Positions 52,701 to 62,700 of a DNA stretch of 64,000 bases are shown here, one piece after another. Source of the DNA: Pedobacter sp. BMA (GTDB taxonomy: Bacteria; Bacteroidota; Bacteroidia; Sphingobacteriales; Sphingobacteriaceae). The position numbers and the translations under genes are program-made. The notes under the pieces are model-generated. The model did no database searches, had not been told where the DNA came from, and saw nothing but the letters and a program-made list of their open reading frames with translations. Numbering within the stretch: the first letter of the stretch is position 1; every line of letters starts with the position of its first letter. Where the stretch lies: positions 112,983-176,982 of the forward strand of contig NZ_LECU01000009.1 of assembly GCF_001027745.1 (NCBI RefSeq), in the 5' to 3' direction.

Positions 52701-52889
52701 CAGAATAATTTTCTTTAAAGGAGTTAAATAAAATTTATGAAAAGTTTTATTTGCTTTAAATATAGTTAAAAATAGATAATATAACTGAACTTTACATTTT
52801 TAAAAGAATAATGATCTTCAGATGTATTTTTGTTGCAGTTTAAAGCTGATTTGTAATAATTAGAGTTCTTTGCATATTTCAACAATTGA

Positions 52890-53050
52890 AAAAGGTTTTA
52901 CATAGCTGTAAATGAAAAGGGAATCGTGTGTAAATCACGAACTGTCGCGCAACTGTAAGTAACAAAAAGGTTTTTATCCAGGGATGTCCACTGCTCATTT
53001 GGCGGGAAGGATGATAGAAACTGTTACAAGTCAGGATACCTGCCTGTTTC
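52890..53050 (+). promoter_or_regulatory. Cobalamin (adenosylcobalamin) riboswitch upstream of metE
   Basis: The plus strand holds the cobalamin riboswitch landmarks in order: GAAAAGGGAAT (about 52913-52923), the B12 box-type GCGCAACTGTAA (about 52948-52959), TCCACTG, GGGAAGGATG and AGTCAGGATACCTGCCTG (about 53029-53046). Being upstream of the B12-independent methionine synthase, it should shut off metE when cobalamin is present. A T-rich stretch at about 53147-53161 may be part of the expression platform. Confidence 0.9.
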
Positions 53051-53233
53051 GAATTGACGATGCTTTCGCGATTGAAGCTTAAAGTCAGATGAGTACTTAT
53101 GATGGTAAATCCTGCTGGATGAGCCGGGCTATCGCCTGCGTCTGTGTTTTTCTTTTTTTCATTCTATGCGAAACATCCTGAGATGATGTGCGAACTTTTT
53201 ACAATGATTATTTACCATTTAAAAAGTTGAAAT

Positions 53234-55540
53234 ATGTTAACACAAAATCTGGGATACCCGCGGATAGGGATCCAACGACAATTGAAAAAAGCCTGCGAGC
53301 AATACTGGGCAGGTAAAATAGACCTTAAGGAACTCAATAAGGTTGCACGTATCATTAAGGAAGAGAACTGGCAAACCCAGGCAGATGCCGGTATTGACCT
53401 TATCCCATGCAATGATTTCAGTTTTTATGATCAGGTATTGGATACGAGTTTTTTGCTGGGTGTAATCCCGCAACGTTACTCGCCTGTACTCTCGCAGGTG
53501 AAGGGCAACAATGAAATTGATCTCTATTTCGCCATGGCCCGTGGTTATCAAAAAGACGGTTTGGATATCACGGCAATGGAAATGACCAAATGGCTGGATA
53601 CCAACTATCATTACATTGTGCCTGAATTTACTGCAGATCAGGAATTCCGGATATTTAATGAAAATATATTCTGTGAATACAACGGCGCAAAGCAGCAATT
53701 AGCAGAGAAAGCAAAGCCAGTATTGCTGGGGCCGGTGAGCTATCTGCTGTTGGGTAAAGAAAAAGAAACGGGTTTTGAACGGATTGACCTGATTAAAAAG
53801 CTGGTTTCGGTTTACATTGAAATAATCAACCGTCTGAAACAACAGGGAGCAGAATGGATTCAGTTGGATGAGCCCTGCCTGGCGCTCGATCTTTCAAAAA
53901 AAGACAAAGAGGCTTTTGAGTATGCATACCGGGCTATTGCTAATAGGGTAAGCGGGGTAAAGTTACTAGTCGCTACTTATTTTGAGGCACTGTTGGATAA
54001 TGCAGCCTTGGCCGTAAACCTTCCAATATCAGCCTTGCACATCGATCTTGTGAGGGGTCCTGAACAGCTGGACGATGTGCTGGCACTGATTCCTGAAAAA
54101 TTACAACTTTCCTTAGGGGTAGTAGACGGGCGTAACGTTTGGAAGAATAACTATGAAAAGTCGCTTTCTCTTGTTGCTAAGGCAGTAGCATTGTTGGGTG
54201 AAGACCGAGTAATGATTGCCCCATCCTGTTCATTGCTTCATAGTCCGATTGATCTGGAACTCGAAACAGCTATTGATCCGGAAATAAAAAACTGGATGGC
54301 TTTTGCACGCCAAAAATTAATTGAGGTGAGTGAAATCCGTCAGATTGCTGAAGGAAATGCTGATTTGCTCGAAGCCAACCAGTTAGCAATTAAAAACCGC
54401 CGAAGCTCTCAGAAAGTACATAAACAAGTAGTGAAGGATCGTATTGCCGGAATCACAGATGCAGACTCAACCCGTAAAAGTATTTTTGCAATACGTCAGC
54501 AATTGCATCATGAGCGGTTTAAGCTCCCTGCGTTCCCCACCACAACAATAGGGTCATTTCCACAAACAGATGATATACGCCAGATGCGTGCCAGATACAA
54601 AAAAGGCGAGCTGACCCTTGCGCAGTATGAAGAGGCTATAGAACATGCAACAATAGCGGCTATACGCTGGCAGGAAGAAATTGGACTGGATGTGCTGGTA
54701 CATGGAGAGTTCGAGCGTAACGACATGGTGGAATATTTTGGCGAGCAGCTGGATGGATTCTTGTTTACAAAGAATGGCTGGGTGCAGAGTTATGGAAGCC
54801 GCTGCGTAAAACCGCCGGTAATTTATGGCGATGTGAGCCGCCCGAAAGACATGACGGTACGCTGGAGTAAATTTGCTGCTGCTCAAACTGCAAAGCCGAT
54901 GAAAGGCATGCTTACGGGCCCGGTAACCATTTTACAATGGTCATTTGTACGTGATGATCAGGGAAGGGATATTACAACCAATCAAATAGCCTTTGCCATC
55001 CGGGATGAAGTTCTGGCATTGGAAAAAGCTGGGATTGGTATCATTCAGATTGATGAGGCTGCCATACGTGAAGGCTTACCCTTAAGACAGTCCAAACACG
55101 CCAAATATCTTGAATGGGCGGTGAACGCATTTCGGATTTCGGCAAGCGGGGTGGGGGATGACACACAAATTCACACGCATATGTGCTACAGCGAATTCAA
55201 TAACATTATTCAGCATATTGCAGCTATGGATGCGGATGTGATTACAATTGAAACTTCGCGCTCGCAGATGGAACTTCTCGAGGCCTTTGCAGATTTTGAC
55301 TATCCTAACGAAATCGGCCCGGGAGTGTATGATATTCATTCACCACGAGTTCCTGGTGCCGAAGAGATGGCTTTATTGCTTACAAAAGCAGCAAGCCTGC
55401 TCCCTGCACAACACCTTTGGGTAAATCCAGACTGCGGTTTGAAAACCCGTAAATGGCCAGAGACAAAAGCCGCGTTAATAAATCTCGTAGCTGCTGCAAA
55501 ACTGGCTCGAGAGCAGATCAGTTTAGAAAACCTGGCTTAA
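53234..55540 (+). CDS. metE: Cobalamin-independent methionine synthase
   Basis: The 768-residue protein matches MetE over its length: N-terminal domain starting with LGYPRIGIQRQLKKACEQYW, and the catalytic C-terminal domain with TTTIGSFPQTDDIR, HGEFERNDMVEYFGEQLDGF, HTHMCYSEFNNI (zinc His and Cys) and HLWVNPDCGLKTRKW (second zinc Cys). It transfers the methyl group of methyltetrahydropteroyl-triglutamate to homocysteine. Control by the upstream cobalamin riboswitch is expected; the divergent Lrp regulator may add amino-acid control. Confidence 0.97.
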   Translation: MLTQNLGYPRIGIQRQLKKACEQYWAGKIDLKELNKVARIIKEENWQTQADAGIDLIPCNDFSFYDQVLDTSFLLGVIPQRYSPVLSQVKGNNEIDLYFAMARGYQKDGLDITAMEMTKWLDTNYHYIVPEFTADQEFRIFNENIFCEYNGAKQQLAEKAKPVLLGPVSYLLLGKEKETGFERIDLIKKLVSVYIEIINRLKQQGAEWIQLDEPCLALDLSKKDKEAFEYAYRAIANRVSGVKLLVATYFEALLDNAALAVNLPISALHIDLVRGPEQLDDVLALIPEKLQLSLGVVDGRNVWKNNYEKSLSLVAKAVALLGEDRVMIAPSCSLLHSPIDLELETAIDPEIKNWMAFARQKLIEVSEIRQIAEGNADLLEANQLAIKNRRSSQKVHKQVVKDRIAGITDADSTRKSIFAIRQQLHHERFKLPAFPTTTIGSFPQTDDIRQMRARYKKGELTLAQYEEAIEHATIAAIRWQEEIGLDVLVHGEFERNDMVEYFGEQLDGFLFTKNGWVQSYGSRCVKPPVIYGDVSRPKDMTVRWSKFAAAQTAKPMKGMLTGPVTILQWSFVRDDQGRDITTNQIAFAIRDEVLALEKAGIGIIQIDEAAIREGLPLRQSKHAKYLEWAVNAFRISASGVGDDTQIHTHMCYSEFNNIIQHIAAMDADVITIETSRSQMELLEAFADFDYPNEIGPGVYDIHSPRVPGAEEMALLLTKAASLLPAQHLWVNPDCGLKTRKWPETKAALINLVAAAKLAREQISLENLA

Positions 55541-55545
55541 AATAC

Positions 55546-55574
55546 AGCGCATCCCGGATTGCCCGGGATGCGCT
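55546..55574 (+). terminator. Intrinsic terminator hairpin after metE
   Basis: AGCGCATCCCGG and CCGGGATGCGCT form a perfect 12-bp stem with a 5-base loop, 5 bases past the metE stop. The T-rich tail (AATTTTT) is 14 bases downstream, so it may terminate weakly; it lies between convergent genes. Confidence 0.65.
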
Positions 55575-55592
55575 TACCAGATTAACTAATTT

Positions 55593-55964
55593 TTATTGCG
55601 ATAAGTCTCCGATCAGGTTGTTAATGGTAAGGCTCAAATTTTTCATGTCGATTGGTTTTCCAAGTATCGCGTCCGCTTCACAATCAATTTCTCCGATTTT
55701 TTCAAAATCAAGCGAGGTAAGCAGCACAATTGGAATATGATGATAAGACAAATCAGCTTTAATTTTATTACACAGACTGCGTCCATCTCCACCTTTGAGG
55801 TTAATATCGAGTATGAAAAGGTTAGGTTTAAAGCTTTGTAAATTTGGATAAATGTCATCAATAGTCATAATTGACTCAACCATGCACCCATCTGCTGTTA
55901 ATGCATCCTTAATTACTTTCATTGCATCCCGGTCATCATCAATGATCATTACTTTTTTTTCCAT
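55593..55964 (-). CDS. Single-domain response regulator (receiver)
   Basis: The 123-residue receiver has MIIDDDRDAM (acidic pocket), phosphoacceptor Asp53 in LFILDINLKGGDGR, LLTSLDF and a Lys in ILGKPIDMK. No output domain. It is less like the two other receivers in the window and diverges in the C-terminal part. Convergent with metE. Confidence 0.9.
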   Translation of the reverse strand: MEKKVMIIDDDRDAMKVIKDALTADGCMVESIMTIDDIYPNLQSFKPNLFILDINLKGGDGRSLCNKIKADLSYHHIPIVLLTSLDFEKIGEIDCEADAILGKPIDMKNLSLTINNLIGDLSQ

Positions 55965-56205
55965 AAAACATCTTCCACTATCAACATTACCTCTTGTTAT
56001 ATGATTTCGACGGCTATTGATCAGAACTACTGGTATACAGACAATAATGCTGCCAGTTAATAAGATATAATCTCATTACTTTGATAATGTTTAGAGAATA
56101 AGTCACTTATCTGGCATTCAGCGCTGCCAGTTGTTAAATGATCTTTATGAAACATTTGTATGTAGTGTGTGTTATTTAGAAAGGGGTAACTTAATTCGAT
56201 AACAG

Positions 56206-56487
56206 ATGAATAGTAATGACCTTGAAACAGAGCTTAGAAAACAGGTTTGCGTGAAGTACGGAATGCAAAAACTGGACGCTCAGGATTGCTTACATGTCTC
56301 GGAGCAAATTTTTAGAGAAACTAAAAATTATGTATCTCAAACAAATCTGAAACGTTTCTTTAAATTGGATCAGCCCGAACACCAGAACTCTCAATTTGTG
56401 TTAAATAGCCTCGCCCAATTTTTAGGCTTTGTTGATATCAAGGATTTTAGCTCGTCACTTGTAAGCCCCGATGAAGATGTGAACTGA
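56206..56487 (+). CDS. Small helical protein of a Bacteroidota-type family
   Basis: The 93-residue soluble protein has LETELRKQVCVKYGMQKLDA, CLHVSEQIFRETKNYVSQTN, LKRFFKLDQ and FVLNSLAQFLGFVDIKDF. The combination TLKRFFG...FTLxxLAxFLGYxxWxDF is recurrent in Bacteroidota proteins of unnamed type, where it looks like a DNA- or partner-binding N-terminal domain. Alone here it may be a small regulator. Function unknown. Confidence 0.55.
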   Translation: MNSNDLETELRKQVCVKYGMQKLDAQDCLHVSEQIFRETKNYVSQTNLKRFFKLDQPEHQNSQFVLNSLAQFLGFVDIKDFSSSLVSPDEDVN

Positions 56488-56606
56488 TTTCTGACCCAAA
56501 AAACCTTTTGATTGCGTTTCTATCCAAAGCATTTTGCTTAATTTCCCTATTTTGAGACAATACGCGCACAAACAAATTTCTGAAAGCCGGAATTACCAAC
56601 GCTTTC

Positions 56607-57278
56607 TTAAAAGAAATGATGTGAAGCAACAGCGCGTTGTGGAACTATAGCCTGCTGTAGAGAAAACGAACCAGAAGATTTTTGCTCATTATTAAAAGAT
56701 TTTCTAAGCAGCAGTATTGCTGCACGTAATGATGTTTTAAGACTGCCAAGCGGCATGTTTAGTTTCTCGGCAGCTTCAGAATGGGAGTAACCCTGATAAT
56801 AAACCAAGTCGATAATCAGCTGTTGTTTATGAGGTAATGCTGTGGTTATCTTTTTAATTCCTATACCATCTGTGTATATTGAATAAAAGAAGCTAGTGTT
56901 TAGCTGCGCCATGGATTCATCCAGATCAACGTGCTGAGTTTCCTGTTTAGTCGATTTTTTTCTGATGTGATCAATTGCCGTATTGCGGGCAATATTTAGC
57001 ATCCAGGTAAAAAGCCGGGATTTGTTTTCATCGTAACTGGCGATGTTTCTCGATATTTTTAAAAAGGATTCCTGAAGCAAATCTTCTGCGGTTTCATGTT
57101 GCTTAACAATGAGTGTAATCACACCAAGCAAGTTTGCAGCATACATTTTGTATAACTTTTTAAAAGCCCCACGATCTTTCTGCTGAAGTTGTGAAACGAG
57201 TACCTGCTCTTGCCTTTCAGCTCCGCTATTGTTCGCTTTAGCGTTATTAGATGGTGTGGCGAGTATAAATCCAATCAT
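56607..57278 (-). CDS. ECF RNA polymerase sigma factor (orphan)
   Basis: The 223-residue protein has region 2 (AEDLLQESFLKISRNIASYD with FTWMLNIARNTAIDHIRKKS) and region 4 (QGYSHSEAAEKLNMPLGSLK). The N-terminus is longer than usual and low in conservation (NNAKANNSGAERQ). Unlike the SusCD sigma factor, no FecR or other anti-sigma gene is adjacent. The group resembles the SigK/ECF type with zinc-independent control. Regulation unknown. Confidence 0.9.
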   Translation of the reverse strand: MIGFILATPSNNAKANNSGAERQEQVLVSQLQQKDRGAFKKLYKMYAANLLGVITLIVKQHETAEDLLQESFLKISRNIASYDENKSRLFTWMLNIARNTAIDHIRKKSTKQETQHVDLDESMAQLNTSFFYSIYTDGIGIKKITTALPHKQQLIIDLVYYQGYSHSEAAEKLNMPLGSLKTSLRAAILLLRKSFNNEQKSSGSFSLQQAIVPQRAVASHHFF

Positions 57279-57552
57279 GAGGCGACTTGTTATATAGCGT
57301 TGAACAGGTTTTTTTAGAAATAGTTTCGTTTACTCTTAATCGCTCTGTTTTAGAGCTTTTAGTGTTATTTAACGTCTTTTAGTTAGCATTTCTCTTCTTT
57401 CTGGTTAGCAGCAACCTGCTGCTTTAAGCTTGAATTTTAATGGGCCACCATTCGTGTTTTATCAATCTTAAGTGCTATAATATCAGATAAATAAAACTTA
57501 TTTAGCGAAAGCCTGTTGGGTATGTACTCCGGATAAGGAAAAAGGGAAAAAG

Positions 57553-57939
57553 ATGAAACAGAATGTTGCGAAAAAGAAAATATGTATACTTGAGGATGAT
57601 GATGATATCAGAGAAATTATCACATTTTTATTAGAGACAGAAAACTATGAGGTTTGTAGTTTCGCTACCGTTAGCGCATTTATGAAAGGAGCACCTGAAT
57701 CGCATGCAGATGCTTTTGTCCTTGATGTAATGCTTCCTGATGGTAATGGTATCGACGTATGTAAAATTTTAAAAGCTGACCGGTCAACTTGTGCTATTCC
57801 TGTGTTGATGATGAGCGCGAATTACTCCCGCGGAGATGTATTGTATGATTGTGCTGCCCAGGATTTTATCTCCAAGCCTTTTGATATTGGTGATTTTGTA
57901 CACCGTGTAGATAATCAGGCATTTGGTCATATAGCCTAG
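57553..57939 (+). CDS. Single-domain response regulator (receiver)
   Basis: The 128-residue receiver has CILEDDDDIR (acidic pocket), phosphoacceptor Asp58 in AFVLDVMLPDGNGIDVC, MMSANYS and SKPFDI. It shares the MLPDGNGIDxC block with the receiver at 48609 and is a paralogue. It precedes the histidine kinase gene by 119 bases on the same strand, so it may be its phosphorylation partner. Confidence 0.9.
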   Translation: MKQNVAKKKICILEDDDDIREIITFLLETENYEVCSFATVSAFMKGAPESHADAFVLDVMLPDGNGIDVCKILKADRSTCAIPVLMMSANYSRGDVLYDCAAQDFISKPFDIGDFVHRVDNQAFGHIA

Positions 57940-58058
57940 CCGCCCCTTAAAAGTAACAATCATTATATAAAGCCGAGATTGCTTCGTGCTGGTTTGGATA
58001 TGCAATTCAATTTGCTATCTTTGATTTAGAGGACTTCAATCCTTTAAACTTAGTCGGC

Positions 58059-59252
58059 ATGAAACGCATCAGTAAAGCGGATATTCAACTTGATATCGAG
58101 TCCGTTGCAAAAATTCCCATAATCGCTAACATTTTGGACGTAGTTTGCAAAACCACAGGCATGGGGTTTTCGGCCATTGCCAGGGTAACTGATGAACAGT
58201 GGATTGCCTGTGCTACAAACGATCTCATAGGTTTTGGTTTAGAGCCCGGCGGGGAGCTTAAGCTGGAAACCACTATTTGCCACGAAATCAGTGAACACAA
58301 AAAAGCTGTAGCCATTGATCACGTAAGTGAAGATGAGAAATGGCGTGACCACCATACACCCCGCATCTATGGTTTACAGAGCTATATTTCAGTACCTATA
58401 ACATTAAAAAATGGTGAATATTTCGGCACACTATGTGCCATTGATCCTAACCCGGCTAATGTAAACAACCAGCATACCATTGATACTTTCAACTTGTTTG
58501 CGGAATTGATTTCATTTCATCTTAGTGCCATTGACGACTTATCAGTTGCGACAGAACGAAGCCGCAGACAGGAGGAAGAAGGAGAAATCCGGGAACAGTT
58601 TATTGCCATGCTGGGACACGATCTTCGTAACCCTGTAAATGCCATTTCAAATGCTGTGCAGCTTCAATTAAGGAGCAATCTCGACGAAAGAAATTTGAAA
58701 TTAGCCAAGATTATTCAGGATGCGACTATGAGGACCCGCGGGCTAATTGATAATATTCTGGATTTCGCGAGTGGTAGACTTGGCGGTGGAATCAAATTAA
58801 ATTTTGAAAATACAGACAGCCTGGAAAATACGCTGAAAGAAGTCATTTCCGAATTTACTGTAGCCATGCCAGATATGGTTATTGATCTTGATCTGTCTCT
58901 TTCAAAACCTGTGAAAGCAGATCACAAGCGCCTGGCACAGCTGTTCTCCAACCTGATGGGGAATGCTATTACACATGGAGAGAAGGGCAAACCCATCAGC
59001 ATAACAGCGAAAACTGATGACCAGGGGCTGGAACTTTGTGTAATCAATTCAGGACAAGCGATCGATGAATTAACTCAGCAGCATTTGTTTAAGCCTTTTT
59101 CGAGGGGTAGCATCAAGCAAGGGCAGGAGGGACTGGGTTTAGGATTATTTATATCCAGTGAAATCGCAAAAGCTCATGGTGGTACAATAAGTGTGCAGTC
59201 ATCGGATGCAACAACCTGCTTTACGGTAATCTTTCCAGCCATTAAAGATTAA
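58059..59252 (+). CDS. GAF-domain sensor histidine kinase
   Basis: The 397-residue soluble kinase has an N-terminal GAF domain (residues about 20-160; DHVSEDEKWRDHHTPRIYG, SYISVPITLKNGEYFGTLCA), a HisKA region with phosphoacceptor His187 in FIAMLGHDLRNPVNAI, and an HATPase with LAQLFSNLMGNAITHGEKG (N box) and GLGLGLFIS (G box). No membrane helix, so it senses a cytoplasmic cue. GAF ligand is unknown. Likely paired with the receiver encoded just upstream. Confidence 0.9.
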   Translation: MKRISKADIQLDIESVAKIPIIANILDVVCKTTGMGFSAIARVTDEQWIACATNDLIGFGLEPGGELKLETTICHEISEHKKAVAIDHVSEDEKWRDHHTPRIYGLQSYISVPITLKNGEYFGTLCAIDPNPANVNNQHTIDTFNLFAELISFHLSAIDDLSVATERSRRQEEEGEIREQFIAMLGHDLRNPVNAISNAVQLQLRSNLDERNLKLAKIIQDATMRTRGLIDNILDFASGRLGGGIKLNFENTDSLENTLKEVISEFTVAMPDMVIDLDLSLSKPVKADHKRLAQLFSNLMGNAITHGEKGKPISITAKTDDQGLELCVINSGQAIDELTQQHLFKPFSRGSIKQGQEGLGLGLFISSEIAKAHGGTISVQSSDATTCFTVIFPAIKD

Positions 59253-59720
59253 TATATCGATAGAAATAGTTTTTCAAATTATTCTGCAACTCCACTTTTA
59301 ATCATCCTGAGCAGCATATGCCAAGCATTTAGGCTGAAACTTGAATGTCTTAAATTTGATATAGCTATTGGTTGTATTAAAACAATTGATTATAATCAAT
59401 TATCTGCCGTTGTTGGCTTTCCAAAAAATCTTCATTCCAATTAAAATAACCCAGTATTTGATTTAAGTCAATTCAATAGTAAAACTTTCTGTATTACTAA
59501 TAATACAAAATCAAATAATCGTCAGCTGAAGTTTTCTAACCATTAAATATCTTTGCAAAAATAAGTGTGATATCGGATTGGTGGAACAGAATTTCACTAA
59601 TAAATTTCATCATTTTAAAACCATAAGTTTTGAGATTACGTAAGTTATCGAAAACCAAACATTAGCTAGAATAACAATTGCCACAACCCTATTGTTGCAG
59701 ACTGTCTTATCGTCCCGTTT
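59253..59720. other. Long leader with palindromes upstream of the giant surface-protein gene
   Basis: No gene is supported in 468 AT-rich bases. It holds the perfect 18-bp palindrome AATTGATTATAATCAATT (59384-59401), a second dyad TGTATTA/TAATACA around CTAA (59490-59507), and a TAnnTTTG box, TATCTTTG (59548-59555), which would give the giant gene a leader of about 160 bases. The palindromes upstream of that box are candidate operators. No repressor can be named. Confidence 0.5.
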
Positions 59721-62700
59721 ATGAATAAAGCTCTACTCTTTTCGCGTGGTTTCGCGCGAATATTTAATCGTAGTAACACTTATTTAACGAAGAAATTTGT
59801 TGGATATTTTCTCCGTACTTCCCTTTTTGCTTTTTTAGCTCTTATTTCCAATTTCAATGAGGCTTTCGCTGATGGAAGTAAGGATTTGTACCCTAGTGGG
59901 GTTGCTGGTAATAGAGCCGCATTGTACAGTAGTGTTACAACCTTCGGTGCTGAAGCCTATCCATTCAAGACTGCGGGGACTCATTTCGTATATGCAAACG
60001 CTGGGGAGATTATAGCCGTAGCCTCTAGTGCTCAGGGGTACAGTTCTGGCACGATCAATATCTTTGCCCCTAATAATATTACTCCAGCGGTGCCGTCGGC
60101 AACGTCTGGAGTGTCTACTACAACTGGTAGAATCGGCAACAGGACCCAGGAGAAAGCAGGGCCGTGGAATTCAACAAACACATTGCCAGCGGGTAGATAC
60201 AGGCCTTACGAGTACATTGCACCTGTAAGTGGAATTTACAGAGTAGAATTTATTCCTCCTGCGGGGACTACAAATACGAATACCCAAACTAACGGACGTG
60301 AGGATGTTTTAGCAGATGCTGACTGGACGCAAGGTACTAATGCAGGTACAGGTAATACTGCTGCACAGGCTAATGGTACCTCAATAATTGCGGCATGGGA
60401 TGTTTCGGTTCGAGCAAATACTAATGCTTCTAATTGGATAGCTGGTCGTGTGTATGTGAATGTTTTAAACCTCCTAATTGACGGTGATTTTACTGCAAAT
60501 ACAGGTTTTCAAAGTTCAGTGTATGTTTTGACTAAAGATGGGAGAGCATATTTGGTTAACAATAACGATAACAAGGGGATAGGATTTACATTCTTTGTTA
60601 ATAATAAGGGTTTCAGGAACGCGGCTAATAATTCTCAGTTTAAGAGTGTTAACACGAATTTAATTACTAGTGTAACACAAGATCCTAGAACGCAGGATGG
60701 GACTACAGATATCACTCATAAAATATTTTACACTAAGCCCGCGCCGGATCTACCAGCAACAGCATCGATAAATTATACAGGATCTGCCGCTACAACTACT
60801 TGGCTTAAAACGGCTGCGATATTGTCCGTTATTTCAGATGTACAGCTTACGGGTGATGAAGGAACAGTTGGGCAGGCTGGCGCTAAAGGAGGGAAAATCA
60901 CCTTCACTTCAAATAACGCAGGTACTTACAAAATAGTAATTCCACCTAGTATTGGTACAGAAAGAATTTTAACTGGTAACGCAAATATTGGTTCTAATAC
61001 AGTCATATGGGATGGTAAAGATGGTGATGGTAACTTTTTAGCTCCGGGAACGACGGTTTCGCAGATCAGAGTACGGCTACAAACAGCAGAGGTTCACTTT
61101 CCATTTATAGATATGGAAATAAACCCGAAAGGACTAATCATAGAATTACTGGAAAATGGAACCACTTATAATCCGGTTCGTACAAGTACTGATCCGGGTG
61201 TTTACAGTGATATTGTCTTCTGGAACGATAGTTTGATTAACCGTGCGACGGGAGATGAGAGATCCGTACCGTTGTACGCCGGAACTAATGGAATTTCCAG
61301 TAATGCGAACGGACACAAATGGGGTAGCTATTCAGCGGATGCTGGAACTAACAATACAAATACAGGAAAAGGTGCGAATAGTTTTGGGAATCTTAAATCA
61401 ATGGATACCTGGGCATTTACACAAAGTCCCGAGGCTGTAACTTCGGTAAGCGTTGTTACGACACGTGCAGATTTAAGAACAAACAGTATCACACCATCAT
61501 TCACCGCGCCGGTGGCAATTGGAAGTACGGTCAGTTATACAGTAGTTGTTCAAAATTTCAGAGATACGAGTCCAGCCGTTAATAGTGTTAGTGATGTCAC
61601 AGGCGCAGGTTTCAATTTTACTGCGCCAGCAGGTTTTTCTATTACAAATGTTGCCAGGACATTAGGTACTGGCGTGACGGAAAATAGTCCAGTTACATCC
61701 GGCTCAACATATAATTCGAAGCTGAATATGACCAGTGGATCGACTGCAACTTTTGTTATTACGGGGACAGTTGGAACTTCCTTAGCAGGTAATACTATAC
61801 CAGTTCAGGCCAGCATGTTGAGACCTGCAGATACGACTGATCCTGATGCGACAAACTCAACTTCGGGCTTAGCACCAACTGATCCGGCTGCTGAATGTAA
61901 TGGAAATACACCAGCCAATACACCTAATCCGCCGAACAGACCGTATGGATGTAATAACGTTTATGCCGACAATTCTGTAGCTGTTGTAAACTATGTTTCT
62001 GTTTCTACTTCAACGCCAACCCTTACAGAGGGGGGGAATGCAGGTTCATATATTATAACTATTCAGAATGCTAGAGCTACAGATACGACCGTTCCGTTCA
62101 CTATGTCTGGAGCAGCTACTAATGGAACGGATTATAATACGATCGGGGCATCTGCTGTAATTCTGGCAGGACAAACTTCTGTCACTGTGCCCTTCATTGT
62201 AATCGATGACGCTATAGTAGAAGCATCTGAGGCGGCAATTTTAACTTTAACTGCTGCATCAAATGGTTTGACTTTGACTCCAGTTGTTGCTAACAGATCG
62301 GCGACGATTACCATCACTGATAATGATGTAGATTTGGCTGTAGCTAAAACAGTGAGCAGTAAAACACCATTGGTTGGAACTCAAGTAACCTTTACGGTAA
62401 CCGCTAGCAATGTTGGCGGTTCAGCTGCTACAGGTGTAACAGTTACAGATTTGCTCCAAAGTGGTTTTACACTGGTAACGGCTTCTCCTAGCCTGGGGAC
62501 CTACACTCCATCATCTGGAGTTTGGAACGTTGGTGCATTAGCAGCTTCAGGTACAGCTACCCTAACTATTACTGCTTCGGTAAACATTGCGGGTGGAATG
62601 ACCAATATTGCTACCATTGCGGCAGGATCAGGTCAAATTGATCAGGTAGCTACCAATAACAGAGCAGTTATCAGAGATATTAGCCCGACCGTTTCTACTA

